Below are positions 23,299 to 33,847 of a stretch of 64,000 nucleotides of DNA, piece after piece. This stretch comes from Magnaporthiopsis rhizophila. Taxonomy: Eukaryota; Ascomycota; Sordariomycetes; Magnaporthales; Magnaporthaceae. The translations under genes were made by a program, and so were the position numbers. Location of the stretch: the NCBI GenBank assembly GCA_003049465.1, contig PYSS01000040.1:124001-188000 (forward strand), written 5' to 3'. The first letter of the stretch is position 1; each line of letters starts with the position of its first letter. The notes under the pieces were generated by a model. That model made no database searches. It saw nothing but the letters and a program-made list of their open reading frames with translations, and was not told the origin of the DNA.

Positions 23299-26036
23299 AT
23301 GCCAGACCTGGCAGGGACCCGGGGCGGGGCCGGGGCCGGCGCACCACCGCCGACATCTCCGAGGCGCGCCGGGGGCCCCGATGAGGGCGACGAGCAAGGC
23401 CGGGACCCTAGCCATGACCGCACGGGCGCCTCGTCACCCGTCACGCGTGAGGGCGACAACAGCGACGACGAGCAACAGCCCGGAAACCCACCGAGAAAGC
23501 GGCAGCGCGTCAGGCTATCGTGCCTCGAGTGTCGACGGAGAGTGAGTGCATAAACGCCGGCCGATATTCTGAAACGTTGCTGACCAGACAGAAATTGAGC
23601 TGTGACCGCAACTTTCCCTGCGAGCGCTGCATCAAGTCCGGCACTGCCGACCGCTGCACCTACGAGACCAGGCCGGGGCTTGCTCCGCCGGCCAAGAACG
23701 GCCTCTCTCAGGGTGCGCTGGCCACCATCGAGTCGCGGCTCTCGTACACGCCGGGGCCTGGAGACTTCCGCCGAGACAGCCCGCGCGACAATGACAGGAT
23801 CCGCCGCCTGGAATCCGAGGTCGCCCAGCTCAAGAACCTGCTCACCAAGGGCGGGTCTCTCGATGGTAGCACCACTCTGACCGACGGCTCCCCGGCCTAC
23901 GTGAAAGGAGACCACCCCGACATCGTGCCCGGCACGCCTCCGCGGCAGTCTCCTCGCCCCTTCAACCCGGAGCAGGACAACGCCGCCGAGGAGGACGAGC
24001 TGCGGTTCTTCCGGGGCAAGGAGTTCAAGACGCGCTACTACGGCCCCCACAATGCCTGCATGGCCTTTAGCGAGCTGACTGGGCTCTGCCCCTTCATGAA
24101 GGAGACGGCCGAGGAGTGGCTCAGCCCGCTGCGCGTGGACAAGAACAAGGACCGCAACCAGCGCAAGCTGGACCGCGAGCGCAGAGCCCTGGAGCCCGAC
24201 CGGGACCTCGAGGCGATGCTTCCCACCCGGTCCGAAACGGACATTCTCGTCGAAGTCTACCTCGACCAGTTTGAGCAGGTCCACCGCATCGTCCACATTC
24301 CAACCTTCCGAAAGCAGTACTCCAGGTTCTGGGATCCCACACAGCCCAGAACGGCCGCCTTCACCGCCTTGGTGCTGGCCATGATTGCGGTCTCGTGCTG
24401 CCTGCACGGCAACACGTCGGGGATGCTGGTCGGCTCCGTGTCCCACGCCCACCGCACGGCCGAGAAGTGGACCAATACTGTTGAGGAGTGGCACCGGCGC
24501 CAGAGCGAGAAGCACCGGAAACTCATCCACCTGCAGATCCTGTGCATGCTGTACCTGTCCAAGAGAGTCAACATCCTCAAGAAGAAGCGGTTCTGGAAAT
24601 CTGCCGGTGCCCTGGTCCAGGACGGCATCTCTGTCGGCCTCCACCGCGATCCGAGCCACATAAGCGAGAAGATCTCGGTCTACAACCAAGAGATGCGGCG
24701 CCGTCTGTGGTCGACCATACAGGAGTTTGACCTGCAGGCTTCCTTTGACCACGGCCTGCCGTCGCTGCTGAGCACGCTGCACTTTGATGCCTCGCCGCCT
24801 CGAAACATCAACGACGACGAGTTTGCCGAGGACAGCACGTCGCTGCCGTCATCTAAGCCGACATCCATTCATACCTTCTGCTCGTTCCAAAATCTCAGCC
24901 GACAGAGCCTACCGCTACGTCTCGAGCTAAGCCGAGTGCTCACAGGGGCGCCCGAGGAGCTCGACTACGAGCGCGTGATTCGGTACACCAACGACATCAC
25001 CCAAGAGATTGACGCGCTCCCTTCCTGGGACCTCTCCATGGGGAAAGGGGACTCGGCGGCCAACCGCAAGCCGCTGCTCGCGTACACGCTCCTGCACATT
25101 CAGCTGCGGCAGTACATCATCCCGCTGCACCAACCATACCTGCGTCTGCGCAAGACCAACTCCAAGTACCAGTACTCGGAGATAGTCTACTACAACGCGG
25201 CGCGCGACATGGTGCTCCTGCACGACAAGCTGACGGAGCAGGGCGTGCGGACGCTGAGCTTCCTGCGCGAGGACGCCCTGACGCTGTCCATCAACCTGTG
25301 CAGCGTGACGATGCTGCAGCCGCGGGGGTCGACCAACATGGTCATGGTCAACTCGGAGCACACGCTCAGGCTGCTGGAGAAGTGCCTGGCCATGAAGGAG
25401 GACCGGATTCTGAGGTGCGGCAACCACGAACCTTGGGCGTACAGCATCATGTGCGCCGCCTACGGGCTCCTCGAAGCGCACCTCGGCATCAAGTCCTCCG
25501 AGGTGGCCAAGGCAGGTGCTGCCGAGCGCTTCGTCAACATGCACTACCGGCTCGTCAAAGGCGAGAACCCGCCGGCGTCGTCGATGCAGTCCGTTTACTC
25601 CGCCAGGGGCATGGCGCCCTTTGAGGTGCCTCCCGAGAGACAAAAGGTAGGCTTCAAGGTGCTCGTCTCGTCATTTCCGCCAAGTTTCTGTCGTGGATTT
25701 TCTTTTATTGTCTTGCTGACGCATGTTTCTTCTCCCAATACCTAGTCTATGACCCCGTTCGCTATCCCGAGCTCGCAGGGCTCCACCATGCACGGGATGA
25801 ATCCTGGGGACGCGCCGCCGACGCCATGGTGGTTGAACATGAATCCGGTGGACCCAAGCGTGAGTGGGAGATCTCGTGGCTGCCTACAGCTTACCGAACA
25901 AGCAAATACTGACATAGGGACATCTTGATAGTTGGCTTCCCTGCAGCAGCCGTACAATCCGGCAGACTTCAACCTGGACAACCTGGGTCTCGACCTGGGC
26001 GGCCTCTGGAGCGACGCGACATTGGGATTCCAGTAG
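23299..26036 (+). CDS. Zn(II)2Cys6 fungal-specific transcription factor
   Basis: Predicted 838-aa nuclear regulator. Exons are 23299-23541, 23592-25646, 25746-25859 and 25932-26036, all phase 0; the coding sum of 2517 nt is a multiple of three. A 50-nt intron splits the zinc cluster. Once joined, it reads CLECRRRKLSCDRNFPCERC followed by the sixth cysteine (C-x2-C-x6-C-x5-C-x2-C-x8-C), preceded by the basic stretch PRKRQR. A short coiled coil (RRLESEVAQLKNLL) follows as a dimerisation element. Residues about 230-560 form the fungal_trans middle homology region, with RRRLWSTIQEFDLQASFDHG near its centre. The C-terminus is acidic/hydrophobic (LDLGGLWSDATLGFQ), probably an activation domain. Target genes cannot be inferred; no metabolic cluster surrounds it. 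Confidence 0.9.
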
Positions 26037-26915
26037 TAAAAGTCCGTTTGAGCGTCGAGCTCATGCACTCCATTCAAATTGATATTAATCCGTGTGCTTT
26101 CGGGCCAAAGAGAAAAAAAAGAGATGGTAAAAATGGATGACGAAAAGTCTGGAGTTTTTTTTTTCTTTTTTTTTTTCGACGGCGTCAATGAGTATCCGTA
26201 CGAAAAACAATTTATACCCGTCCATCTTGTAAGTATCATAAACCTAGAACAGGCGATTAATCGACATTTATTGTAGTGCTTCGTTTTAGCACCCAGCCCT
26301 TCGCCGAAGCTCTCGATTGGATGGATCACCGTTCACTGGCCGGGATCGAGCCCGACGAAACGCTGGCCATTGCCGCCCAAGTAAAAGGCAGCCGCAAATG
26401 AGAAGATGCCAGGCGGCCAGGCGTAAGAGTGCCCAAGGACTTGCCATCAGCGCGCAAGCAGCCGCGATTCATTACGAACGCCAAACAGTCCTCATGCGGA
26501 AGGAACAAATCGGCGGCTCGCGACAGAAGCAGTCATGAGCGTCGATCGAGGGAAACAGCATCCACTTGATGTTCAGCCAGGACACGTGCAGGCAGTTGCG
26601 ACCTCAATGAAAGCCTCGATTGCTTTGGAACTGACGCCCGCCTTCCACTGACCACTGGCTCCCGCCTCCAGTCCATCAACACAAACCCAGCCGTTGTTTT
26701 TGGACTGCAACAAACAACCGCCGTCCAGCTCTCTACACTCCTGATTTCCTCCGCCTTTGAGAGCGGATCTTGTTTCAATACGTCTGCTGCGTTGAGGTAT
26801 GCCGTGCATGATATATGATCTGTTATGACCTGCGGGCTCGGATCCCACCAACACGCCTACCCCTTGATCGACTCTCGCATTACACCCTCGAGCGCTCTCT
26901 TCAGGATCACTCATT
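26037..26915. other. Intergenic: 3' end of regulator and promoter of next gene
   Basis: Contains T-rich stretches at about 26155-26164 and 26166-26176. No gene is supported. Confidence 0.5.
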
Positions 26916-29900
26916 ATGGATGTCTTCTGCTGTTGTTTCCGCCGCCAGTCCGAGCAATCCTCAGAGCCCACGCCATGCCAGCCTACCACTGCTGAGACTT
27001 CTGGCGATCTGCCCTCTGCGACGCAACCGACGACACATCCCTCACCCTCATCCCGGCCTCAGTGCTCGAGGCCTGGTGCCGAACCCAACACGGCCAGCCA
27101 GTCAAGGTCGTCCTTACGCCCAGCCCCGATCCCTGGAGCTCCCCTCGAGCCAGTGGATATCAGCCAGCTGGTGATTGATGACTCTGACGGCGGCGGCGAG
27201 TCGCCTCCTGCCAAGAAAAGCAAAAAGAGCAGGGCATCCAGCACCCTCGACTTCGTCCGCACCCGACTCCGCAACCAGGGCTCTCAAGATGATTCGCTCC
27301 GCCGGCAGTCTGCAACGACCGTCGGCAGCAGCACCGAGGAGCTCGCCAGGCGTGCCGAGCTCAAGCGCCTGATGCGGAAGAGGATCCAGGAGGAGCTCGA
27401 GACGGACAACGGCGAGAAGGCGTCTCAAACCGCAGCTAGCGACGGCCCCTCAGCTTGCGCCAAGCTTCCGGCCACACCGTCACACGCCGACCGGCTCCCG
27501 GGTGGGGGGCCTCGAGATAAAATCGAGTTCAGTGTCGTCCAGGCTGTCGAGGACACCCCGTCCGGTGGATCGCCCAACCGCAAAGAAAACGTGCCACTTA
27601 ACATGCCTGGTTGCAGCCGCACAGAATCTCGAAGAGCCAGCTGCCCCGACCACCTGAGTCCTAGCAACGAAGCCAAGGTTAGCCGGACTGCCTCTCGAGG
27701 TGTCCTGCGTGACAAACGAAACTCGATGCCCCAGCTGTCCTCCATCTCGTCGACAACCCCACTTAGTCTCCCGAGCATGTCGGGCTCGTCTCTCGGTTCT
27801 GTACTAGCACTAGCAACAAGCTCAAGCGACTCGGAGAAGCAAGATACGTCAGCCACGGGCCGAGAAAGGCAGGCTGTGGCCGCTGTGGTCGTCAGTGGGG
27901 GCTTTTCACCCAGAGATATCAGCCGGAAAAGCTGTGACGACAGCAGGAGCAAGCAGGTCGAGCCAAGTCCCGCTATTTTCCTAGGCCCCCGTCCACACAC
28001 GGTACAGGGTCTTTATAGATCTCGCTCTGGATCTCCCGCATCCAACGCTGAATCGACAGGCAGCGACGACTGTGGCCAGTCCCCAATGAGGACCTGGTTG
28101 CGCAGTCAGGACCTTTACTCGACTCTGCGGGCAAGTTCCGACTGCGGTTCCAGCACAGGGCCAGATGTCGATGGACCCACTGCTGCTCGTATACCCAAGT
28201 CACGATCGTCCTGTCCCAGCCTTGACCTCCAAGCATCAAAAGCCTATGCTTTCACGACCACAAATCCGTCACCCCCGGTCGGTGCGGTTCAGGGTGAGGT
28301 CGGACCCGCACCGGGGAGTCCGCAAGCACACAAAGGAAGCCACAACACGCCGGATCGCCCAGACAGCTCGGCTGAATATGTCACCCACTTGCGAGGCGGC
28401 ATTCTTGAGGATGCCGACACCGCAACCTCCATTGGAGAGGCCACAGGATCGCTGGGACGGCAACTTTCAGAGGGAAGTACTGGCCATGGTACCGAGTCTC
28501 CCTGCCTAAGCAGATCACGCAAGCGAGATTCGTTGTCCAGCCTACTGTCATCGGGGAAGCATCTGCCCTCAGCGTCCGCTACCAACTCAAACGTCGCTCC
28601 GGTTTCACCAAGTCCAAGGCTCACAGCTGACACTGTTGAACCCGGGACTGAGAGTAAGTTCAGAAGGTATCTCGATTCATTTCCGCTCTTCTTCCAGCTA
28701 ACAGACACAGGGGCCAACGCCGGAGCCACGGGTAGCCATAGCCCGCACCCTAAGGGGAATAGCAGCCCTCGCGAAGATCAGCGAAGTAGCTCGCCAGCCT
28801 CCAGACTCGCTCTGCCTGGCCCCCCGAGGACTCCCACCGACTCGCCCTCTGCTTTTGCCTCGGACTCGGAGGCCTCCAGCTTTCACCGTCGGGAGGAGGA
28901 GCTTCTCACAATCCCGATGCGGTTTGCAGAGTCGAAGTCGCGGCGCAAGCCCAATCTGCACTCTGTAAGTCGCTTCAAAGAGCATTTCAGAGACGAGTAT
29001 GATGAGCATCAGCAACCATCACAGGAGGGAGAAGGATCGCAATCGCCATCCGAGAAGCCGTCACTCTTTGCGCGTCTACACCTCACGGTTCCCCGCAAGG
29101 CAAGGCTCGACTCCAAAGTCGTCTGCACAGACGGTGAAACCGCATACCCCAGCGCGCTCGAGAGCAGCAAATACTCGAGCATGAGGAGCATCCGTGGCTC
29201 AGGAATGAGTCGCGGCTCCCTGTCTGCTCACCTTGATGTGGCAGACATGCCGTCGTCCAACTGTCAGAGAGAAAGCGCCGAGACCGTGTGGCGTCGTGCG
29301 ATTCGGGCAGAGGCCGATGAACGCCTCTCTTTGGCACGCGTGAGTGGCAGTCACCACATTATTGCAAACAGCAATTCGGGGACGAAAGGTCATCCAGATA
29401 GTCACAACCCAGACGGAAACAGGCTGAGCGCCCGCCATGCCGCCGGCCTCGGTCAGTCAAGCGCCTGCGACCATGGTCAAGCGTCGCCAGCACGCAGTGA
29501 GGTCTCTGGGAGGAGATATGAGAGCGGTCTCCTAACAGACCTTGGCCGGTCGAGCATTGTCCCGGATGGCGCCTCTGGCCACTATTCTGGAGAAGCATAT
29601 CTTTCGAGGCAAGCTAAAATGCTGCCAGCGGTGGAGGCTTCTGAGATACCCAGGTCCTGGGCGAGATTCCCATCTCACACAAGGGAAGAGAGAAACGGCC
29701 CTGCCGGCCTCGAATGTGACATTAACTCTCGGGATTTTGCGGCAAAGACACCTGGCATTGGCGACGGGGATGCCGGATGGGTCACGGACAAAGACAGCCC
29801 GGCATCTTCCAGAAGGACGCCCCTTGGCGCACGGATAGTCTCAGGCAGATTTGGAAGGCTTTTGAAGATTGGCTTCAGCAAAATGCTCCCCAGTAGGTCC

Positions 29901-30563
29901 TCGTCCCGGACCGCCGAGAAAGAGGCCAGCCCAAGCCCCTATCCCAGCCGCAGCCACAGCCCCGACGATGCCAATCTCGAATACCCGGAGCTGCAGATCC
30001 AGCCGAACGAAGGCGCTTTCAGGGAAATGCAGGCTCTCGAACAGGATATTGTATCACTCAGGAGCGGCGCGCCTCGCAGTCCCCAGCCGTTAGCGGATGG
30101 CCCAGGCGGGGAGCGTATCAAGACGCCAGCCAGTGTCCAAGGCGCCTTCATACCAGACAGGGCATGGAGAGCCTCAAACGTCAGCGACAACGCCGAAGAA
30201 TACTCGACTGCAGCAGAGGCCAAGACACCACTAACACCGTCGGCCAGCCGTCTGCAACCACATCCAGATACCAGCACGATGACGGCAGGGTCGAGCACAG
30301 CAAACAGCGACCGCTTCTTGACGCCCGTCAGCCGCATGTCACCGCATGACGAGGGCGCCCGCTCGGCTCGCTGGCACCGATCGCCGGGCATGCTATCCGT
30401 CGACGCTTTCCGCAACGACGATGCAGCCTCCCATATGAGCTCTGGCACCGTTGTCAAAAAGACACAATCTGGTACCGAGCTTGGTGTACCGGAGAATCAG
30501 CAGCGCACCTGCAAAAACCGTTCGAGCACACAGCCGGACCCCTCTGCTCCGCATGAGGAGTGA
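26916..30563 (+). CDS. Large disordered Ser/Pro-rich hypothetical protein with N-terminal Cys cluster
   Basis: A single uninterrupted 1215-aa frame from an ATG, so it is certainly coding. The composition is Ser/Pro/Arg/Gly-rich and mostly disordered, with many SP and TP sites that could be phosphorylated. The N-terminus MDVFCCCFRR is a compact Cys cluster followed by basic residues, the usual look of an S-acylated (palmitoylated) membrane anchor. A short KKSKKSRASSTLDFVRTRLR segment and a conserved-looking RFGRLLKIGFSKMLP segment near residue 985 are the most ordered pieces. I recognise no catalytic domain. By analogy it could be a cortical or polarity scaffold, but that is speculation. It is not part of the HET islands. 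Confidence 0.8.
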   Translation: MDVFCCCFRRQSEQSSEPTPCQPTTAETSGDLPSATQPTTHPSPSSRPQCSRPGAEPNTASQSRSSLRPAPIPGAPLEPVDISQLVIDDSDGGGESPPAKKSKKSRASSTLDFVRTRLRNQGSQDDSLRRQSATTVGSSTEELARRAELKRLMRKRIQEELETDNGEKASQTAASDGPSACAKLPATPSHADRLPGGGPRDKIEFSVVQAVEDTPSGGSPNRKENVPLNMPGCSRTESRRASCPDHLSPSNEAKVSRTASRGVLRDKRNSMPQLSSISSTTPLSLPSMSGSSLGSVLALATSSSDSEKQDTSATGRERQAVAAVVVSGGFSPRDISRKSCDDSRSKQVEPSPAIFLGPRPHTVQGLYRSRSGSPASNAESTGSDDCGQSPMRTWLRSQDLYSTLRASSDCGSSTGPDVDGPTAARIPKSRSSCPSLDLQASKAYAFTTTNPSPPVGAVQGEVGPAPGSPQAHKGSHNTPDRPDSSAEYVTHLRGGILEDADTATSIGEATGSLGRQLSEGSTGHGTESPCLSRSRKRDSLSSLLSSGKHLPSASATNSNVAPVSPSPRLTADTVEPGTESKFRRYLDSFPLFFQLTDTGANAGATGSHSPHPKGNSSPREDQRSSSPASRLALPGPPRTPTDSPSAFASDSEASSFHRREEELLTIPMRFAESKSRRKPNLHSVSRFKEHFRDEYDEHQQPSQEGEGSQSPSEKPSLFARLHLTVPRKARLDSKVVCTDGETAYPSALESSKYSSMRSIRGSGMSRGSLSAHLDVADMPSSNCQRESAETVWRRAIRAEADERLSLARVSGSHHIIANSNSGTKGHPDSHNPDGNRLSARHAAGLGQSSACDHGQASPARSEVSGRRYESGLLTDLGRSSIVPDGASGHYSGEAYLSRQAKMLPAVEASEIPRSWARFPSHTREERNGPAGLECDINSRDFAAKTPGIGDGDAGWVTDKDSPASSRRTPLGARIVSGRFGRLLKIGFSKMLPSRSSSRTAEKEASPSPYPSRSHSPDDANLEYPELQIQPNEGAFREMQALEQDIVSLRSGAPRSPQPLADGPGGERIKTPASVQGAFIPDRAWRASNVSDNAEEYSTAAEAKTPLTPSASRLQPHPDTSTMTAGSSTANSDRFLTPVSRMSPHDEGARSARWHRSPGMLSVDAFRNDDAASHMSSGTVVKKTQSGTELGVPENQQRTCKNRSSTQPDPSAPHEE

Positions 30564-31145
30564 GCAGAAAGCGACGCACGCCAAAAGTCTGTCCCCTCGG
30601 ACGGACATTAACCACGAGGAGTTTTACATGTGGTTACCTAGTTATTGTTTGACCCATTTTTTGTAATACTGCTTGGAAGGCCGGTAATGTGGGAGAGGCA
30701 GTCATGCGGCATACCTAAGGATAGAGGATAGCACGCTTCCCTACTACAGTGAGCAAAAGTTTTTTTTGGGACCCTATACTCAAAATTAATCAGAAAGACA
30801 GGAGCACAGTACAGGTCAAGCTGGATGGGAATGGGCAGCAGGACTTTTGCGAGACTTTTTGACATGTTCTAATGTATGCATATATCATTTCTTGCTCTCC
30901 TTGTAATGGATCCGGATACTGGCTGGCTTTTTGATAGGGTAGATTTAGGGGAGAGCTGGGGACAAAAGGCTGGTGGTGGTGGATCAGCAGTAATTTCTTC
31001 CCGAGTCTTTGTAGCATTCGAAAAACGACGCTGTTTGGTGTGTATGCAATGCCTAGGTAGTCACATGCCCTTTGACGGCTTGTTTGTAATTAAATCACAA
31101 GCACATTACAAGCCCCAGCCTCTTGTTTCCTCACTCTCTAGGTAC
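30564..31145. other. Intergenic between convergent genes
   Basis: Lower-GC sequence with no motif-bearing frame. It probably holds the 3' UTRs of the two flanking genes. Confidence 0.6.
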
Positions 31146-31773
31146 CTAGGTCTCCAGCTGGATGCTCTTGCCGAAGCGGGCGTACAGCTCGAGCTTGAGC
31201 TGCGTCATCTCCTCCTTGATGGTGCCGAGCGAGTCCTCGAGCTCCTCGATGGCGCTCTCGAGCTTGGAGCCCGAGATGCCCAGCATCTCCTGTGCCTGGG
31301 AGAGGGATATGTGGAAGAAGGCGTCTCCGATCTTGTATCTAATTTTTGGTGTTAAATGGGGGTGGGAATTTGGACCGAGAGAAATGATTGGTATGAGCTA
31401 TGGGAGCTTACGGGACGGTCTCGTCTTCGTCGGCCAGCTCCAGCTCGGTGCTGACGTCGTCGAGCTCTTCTTTTTCTTTCTGAGCGAGGGGAGGTGTCAG
31501 GTTAGTGGATGCAGCAATTTTTCAGCATCGGAGAGGGTATCAGTGACCCCCACGTTCTTCGCCTTGAGTTCCTCCTCGATAGTGAGCTCGCGTTGGTGTA
31601 GCCGGCTGAACCTGTTGATCTTGTCCTGGTCCTCGCGCCGGACCTCGACCTCGTCGCCGGCCGCCTCCTCCTCCTCCTTGCTCAACTGAAGGTTGACGGG
31701 GTTTTTGTCAGTTATATACGTTCGTTTTTTTTCTGGGTCCAAATATCTTTTTACTCACCATGCGCCTCTGCAT
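31146..31773 (-). CDS. GIM3: Prefoldin subunit 4
   Basis: Predicted 135-aa beta-type prefoldin subunit. Prefoldin is the cytosolic hexamer that captures nascent actin and tubulin and delivers them to the CCT chaperonin. Exons are 31773-31759 (MQRRM only), 31685-31554, 31479-31412 and 31338-31146; the sum of 408 nt is a multiple of three. Diagnostic sequence includes EVRREDQDKINRFSRLHQRE and, in the last exon, YKIGDAFFHISLSQAQEML, followed by the C-terminal coiled coil ending LYARFGKSIQLET. Two coiled coils flank the central beta hairpins, as in the family. The second donor is GTGGGG, weaker than usual, but exon joining restores the conserved KAKNKEKEELDD. The length matches other fungal subunits. 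Confidence 0.93.
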
Positions 31774-32050
31774 CTTAGTGTCTCAAGAGCGCTGAACGGA
31801 GATGGTTGGTAAGACGCCTGTTAGTTGCACGTGCCAACGCTGCCGCTGCCCCAGACAATGCGCAGGAAACAGAATCGACAGCGCGGGGAGCTCTATACAG
31901 TCAATAAACTGTAGATGTACTGTATGGCGGGGTTAAACGGGCCCATCACGTCACATCATCGCCAATCCGAACGCGGCGTCAAACCACGCGACAGACAGCA
32001 CCCGAATCCGGACTCCAAGACCAAACCGGCCGGCCACAAACAACAGCAAA

Positions 32051-32526
32051 ATGGCGCCGGGACAGAAGCTCTACCCCAGGGGGACGGTCAAGCGCATCAT
32101 CAAGGCCGAGTCCGACTGCAATGTCAGCAAGGACGCCGACGTCACGGTTCGTTTGCGACGCGTCGCGTCTTCCATGACTAGGGGGCAAGTGGTTGCGCAG
32201 CTAACACCGACGCCAAACCCCCAGGTTTTCGTCGACTACATCCGATTCTTGCAAACGTACGTTACGAGTTCTATCGCCTTGGGGCAGCAGCATAACCCCT
32301 CTCGGCCGAATGACTAAACCCAGAACCCCAGCGTCGTGAACGAGGCCGTCATCGAATCCAAGAGGGCGGGCGAGAAGGGCATTACGCCGCGGAGCGTTAA
32401 GAAGGTCACCGCGGTATGTTTTGGTTGCTGGCTATGTGGTCAGCTCTGAAAGCGATCCGTGGCCCCTTGCTGACATGTGCCCCGCTGCATGCATTACAGG
32501 ACTCTCTTGCTAAGTTCAAGCTGTGA
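32051..32526 (+). CDS. CENP-W-like histone-fold protein (Wip1 type)
   Basis: A tiny 78-aa protein spread over four exons: 32051-32146, 32225-32256, 32332-32413 and 32500-32526 (sum 237 nt). The joined protein starts MAPGQKLYPRGTVKRIIKAE, followed by the histone-fold alpha-2 segment ADVTVFVDYIRFLQT and ends VKKVTADSLAKFKL. This is a minimal histone fold (alpha1-L1-alpha2-L2-alpha3) with the YPR-T-K-I-KA start and the KxVTxDxLxKFK end seen in fungal CENP-W/Wip1 proteins. These pair with CENP-T in the constitutive centromere complex. Other small histone-fold proteins such as MHF are possible alternatives. It is divergent from prefoldin 4, with about 280 bp between starts, so a shared promoter is likely. 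Confidence 0.75.
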
Positions 32527-33847
32527 ACGTTTGGAAACAGACAGCATCGACAAGAAGGGCCGACCCCATGTCACATTGCACACGCGCCCACGCCTGAAGC
32601 CCGAAGAAACCGCCTCGACCCGACCCGATCCTCATCTTCTACCGCTGCCATTGTAGCGCCGGGGCATAAAACACGCCGAGGCATCTGTCAAGCGGACCTG
32701 GGTGAATTGGAGATGGAGAACGGTTCCTACGAACCCGCACGCGTTTATGCGACGTCACTAGGCTCTCGATGCCGGTAGACGACTCGCATTTGCAGGGGCT
32801 ACGGGTCTCGGCGGGTCCCCCAGGACCTTGACCGCTGGAGATCCAGGGGGCACTTGCAACGAGGCGTGTTCGCTCTGTATCGCTGTATCGACACAATGCC
32901 AGGATCACATACTCGAATATAGGGCCGCGGTGTGTCGTGTGATAGTAGGCGAGAGGTAGGGCTGTAATAGTAGCACAACACGCAACCATCCCCATGCCGG
33001 TTTCCTGCAGGTTTCTTCAAGCTTTTCCACCATTCCTTTTTGCAGGGGTCTTGTGGGGTTGGGCCGCGAACAGGCCAGTGAGATAATTACCAGAATGGTT
33101 TATGGCCGTTTGCAGCAGCTACAATTACTCGGGACAAAGTCCCAGGCAGTGCCAGGCTATCGTAGCTAACAAAAACATGCGTTTTTCTCGTCGTACCGTG
33201 CCTAGAAAACAGTGTCTAGACCTGCGAAGAATCTGCTTGCATACAACAAGACAGAACAAAAGGATGTTCCAGCGAGAAGAGACCAGAACAAATCTGATTG
33301 AAATCCATCCAGATGCTAAAGCCAGTAGGTGATGGGACGACCACACGACAACATGCTGCAAACGGAGTGAGTGGTCCGTGTGCTTCGCGGCCGAAATGTG
33401 GGTCTTGGGCCTTCCAGGGGGGCGCGGGTAGAGCCCGATGGATGGAGGGAGGGCAGCTCGAGCTCCAAAGTGTGTGTTGATGAAGCAGCCAAAATTTTTG
33501 ACAAGCCGCGCCTCGACGTCTGGAACATCCAGCAGAAGAAAAAAAATCCCGTGAACAGAAAACCTATCTCTCAATACCACTCCCCTTCTTTTCCAAACGA
33601 CTTAACCTCCGATCCGCACATTTTAACCGACATCCTCGCCTCCTCTTCGCCTGCATCTCGCGAGACAACCAGTTTCTCCGACCTGATCACACGCCGCCAC
33701 CTTCGCCCCGCGAGCCTCGCGACGCCGGGTGAATACCAGGACGAATCTTGTTGCCTGCGCATCGAAAGCACCTCGCTTCCCTCCTCGGCCTCTCCAGTCC
33801 TTTCCTATCCCATTCTCCTTACCTTTCATATCCCCCCCGCCTCCATT
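32527..33847. other. Intergenic; downstream part is probably a long 5' UTR
   Basis: No gene-like frame has recognisable motifs. The last about 250 nt before 33848 are C/T-rich and stop-poor, typical of a fungal 5' leader. Confidence 0.5.

Noticed and set aside
23274..24782. 502-codon minus-strand frame across the Zn2Cys6 gene
   Set aside because: Antisense shadow of GC-rich coding sequence; no motif, while the plus strand has a full transcription-factor architecture.
24927..25643. 238-codon minus-strand frame
   Set aside because: Another shadow opposite the fungal_trans region.
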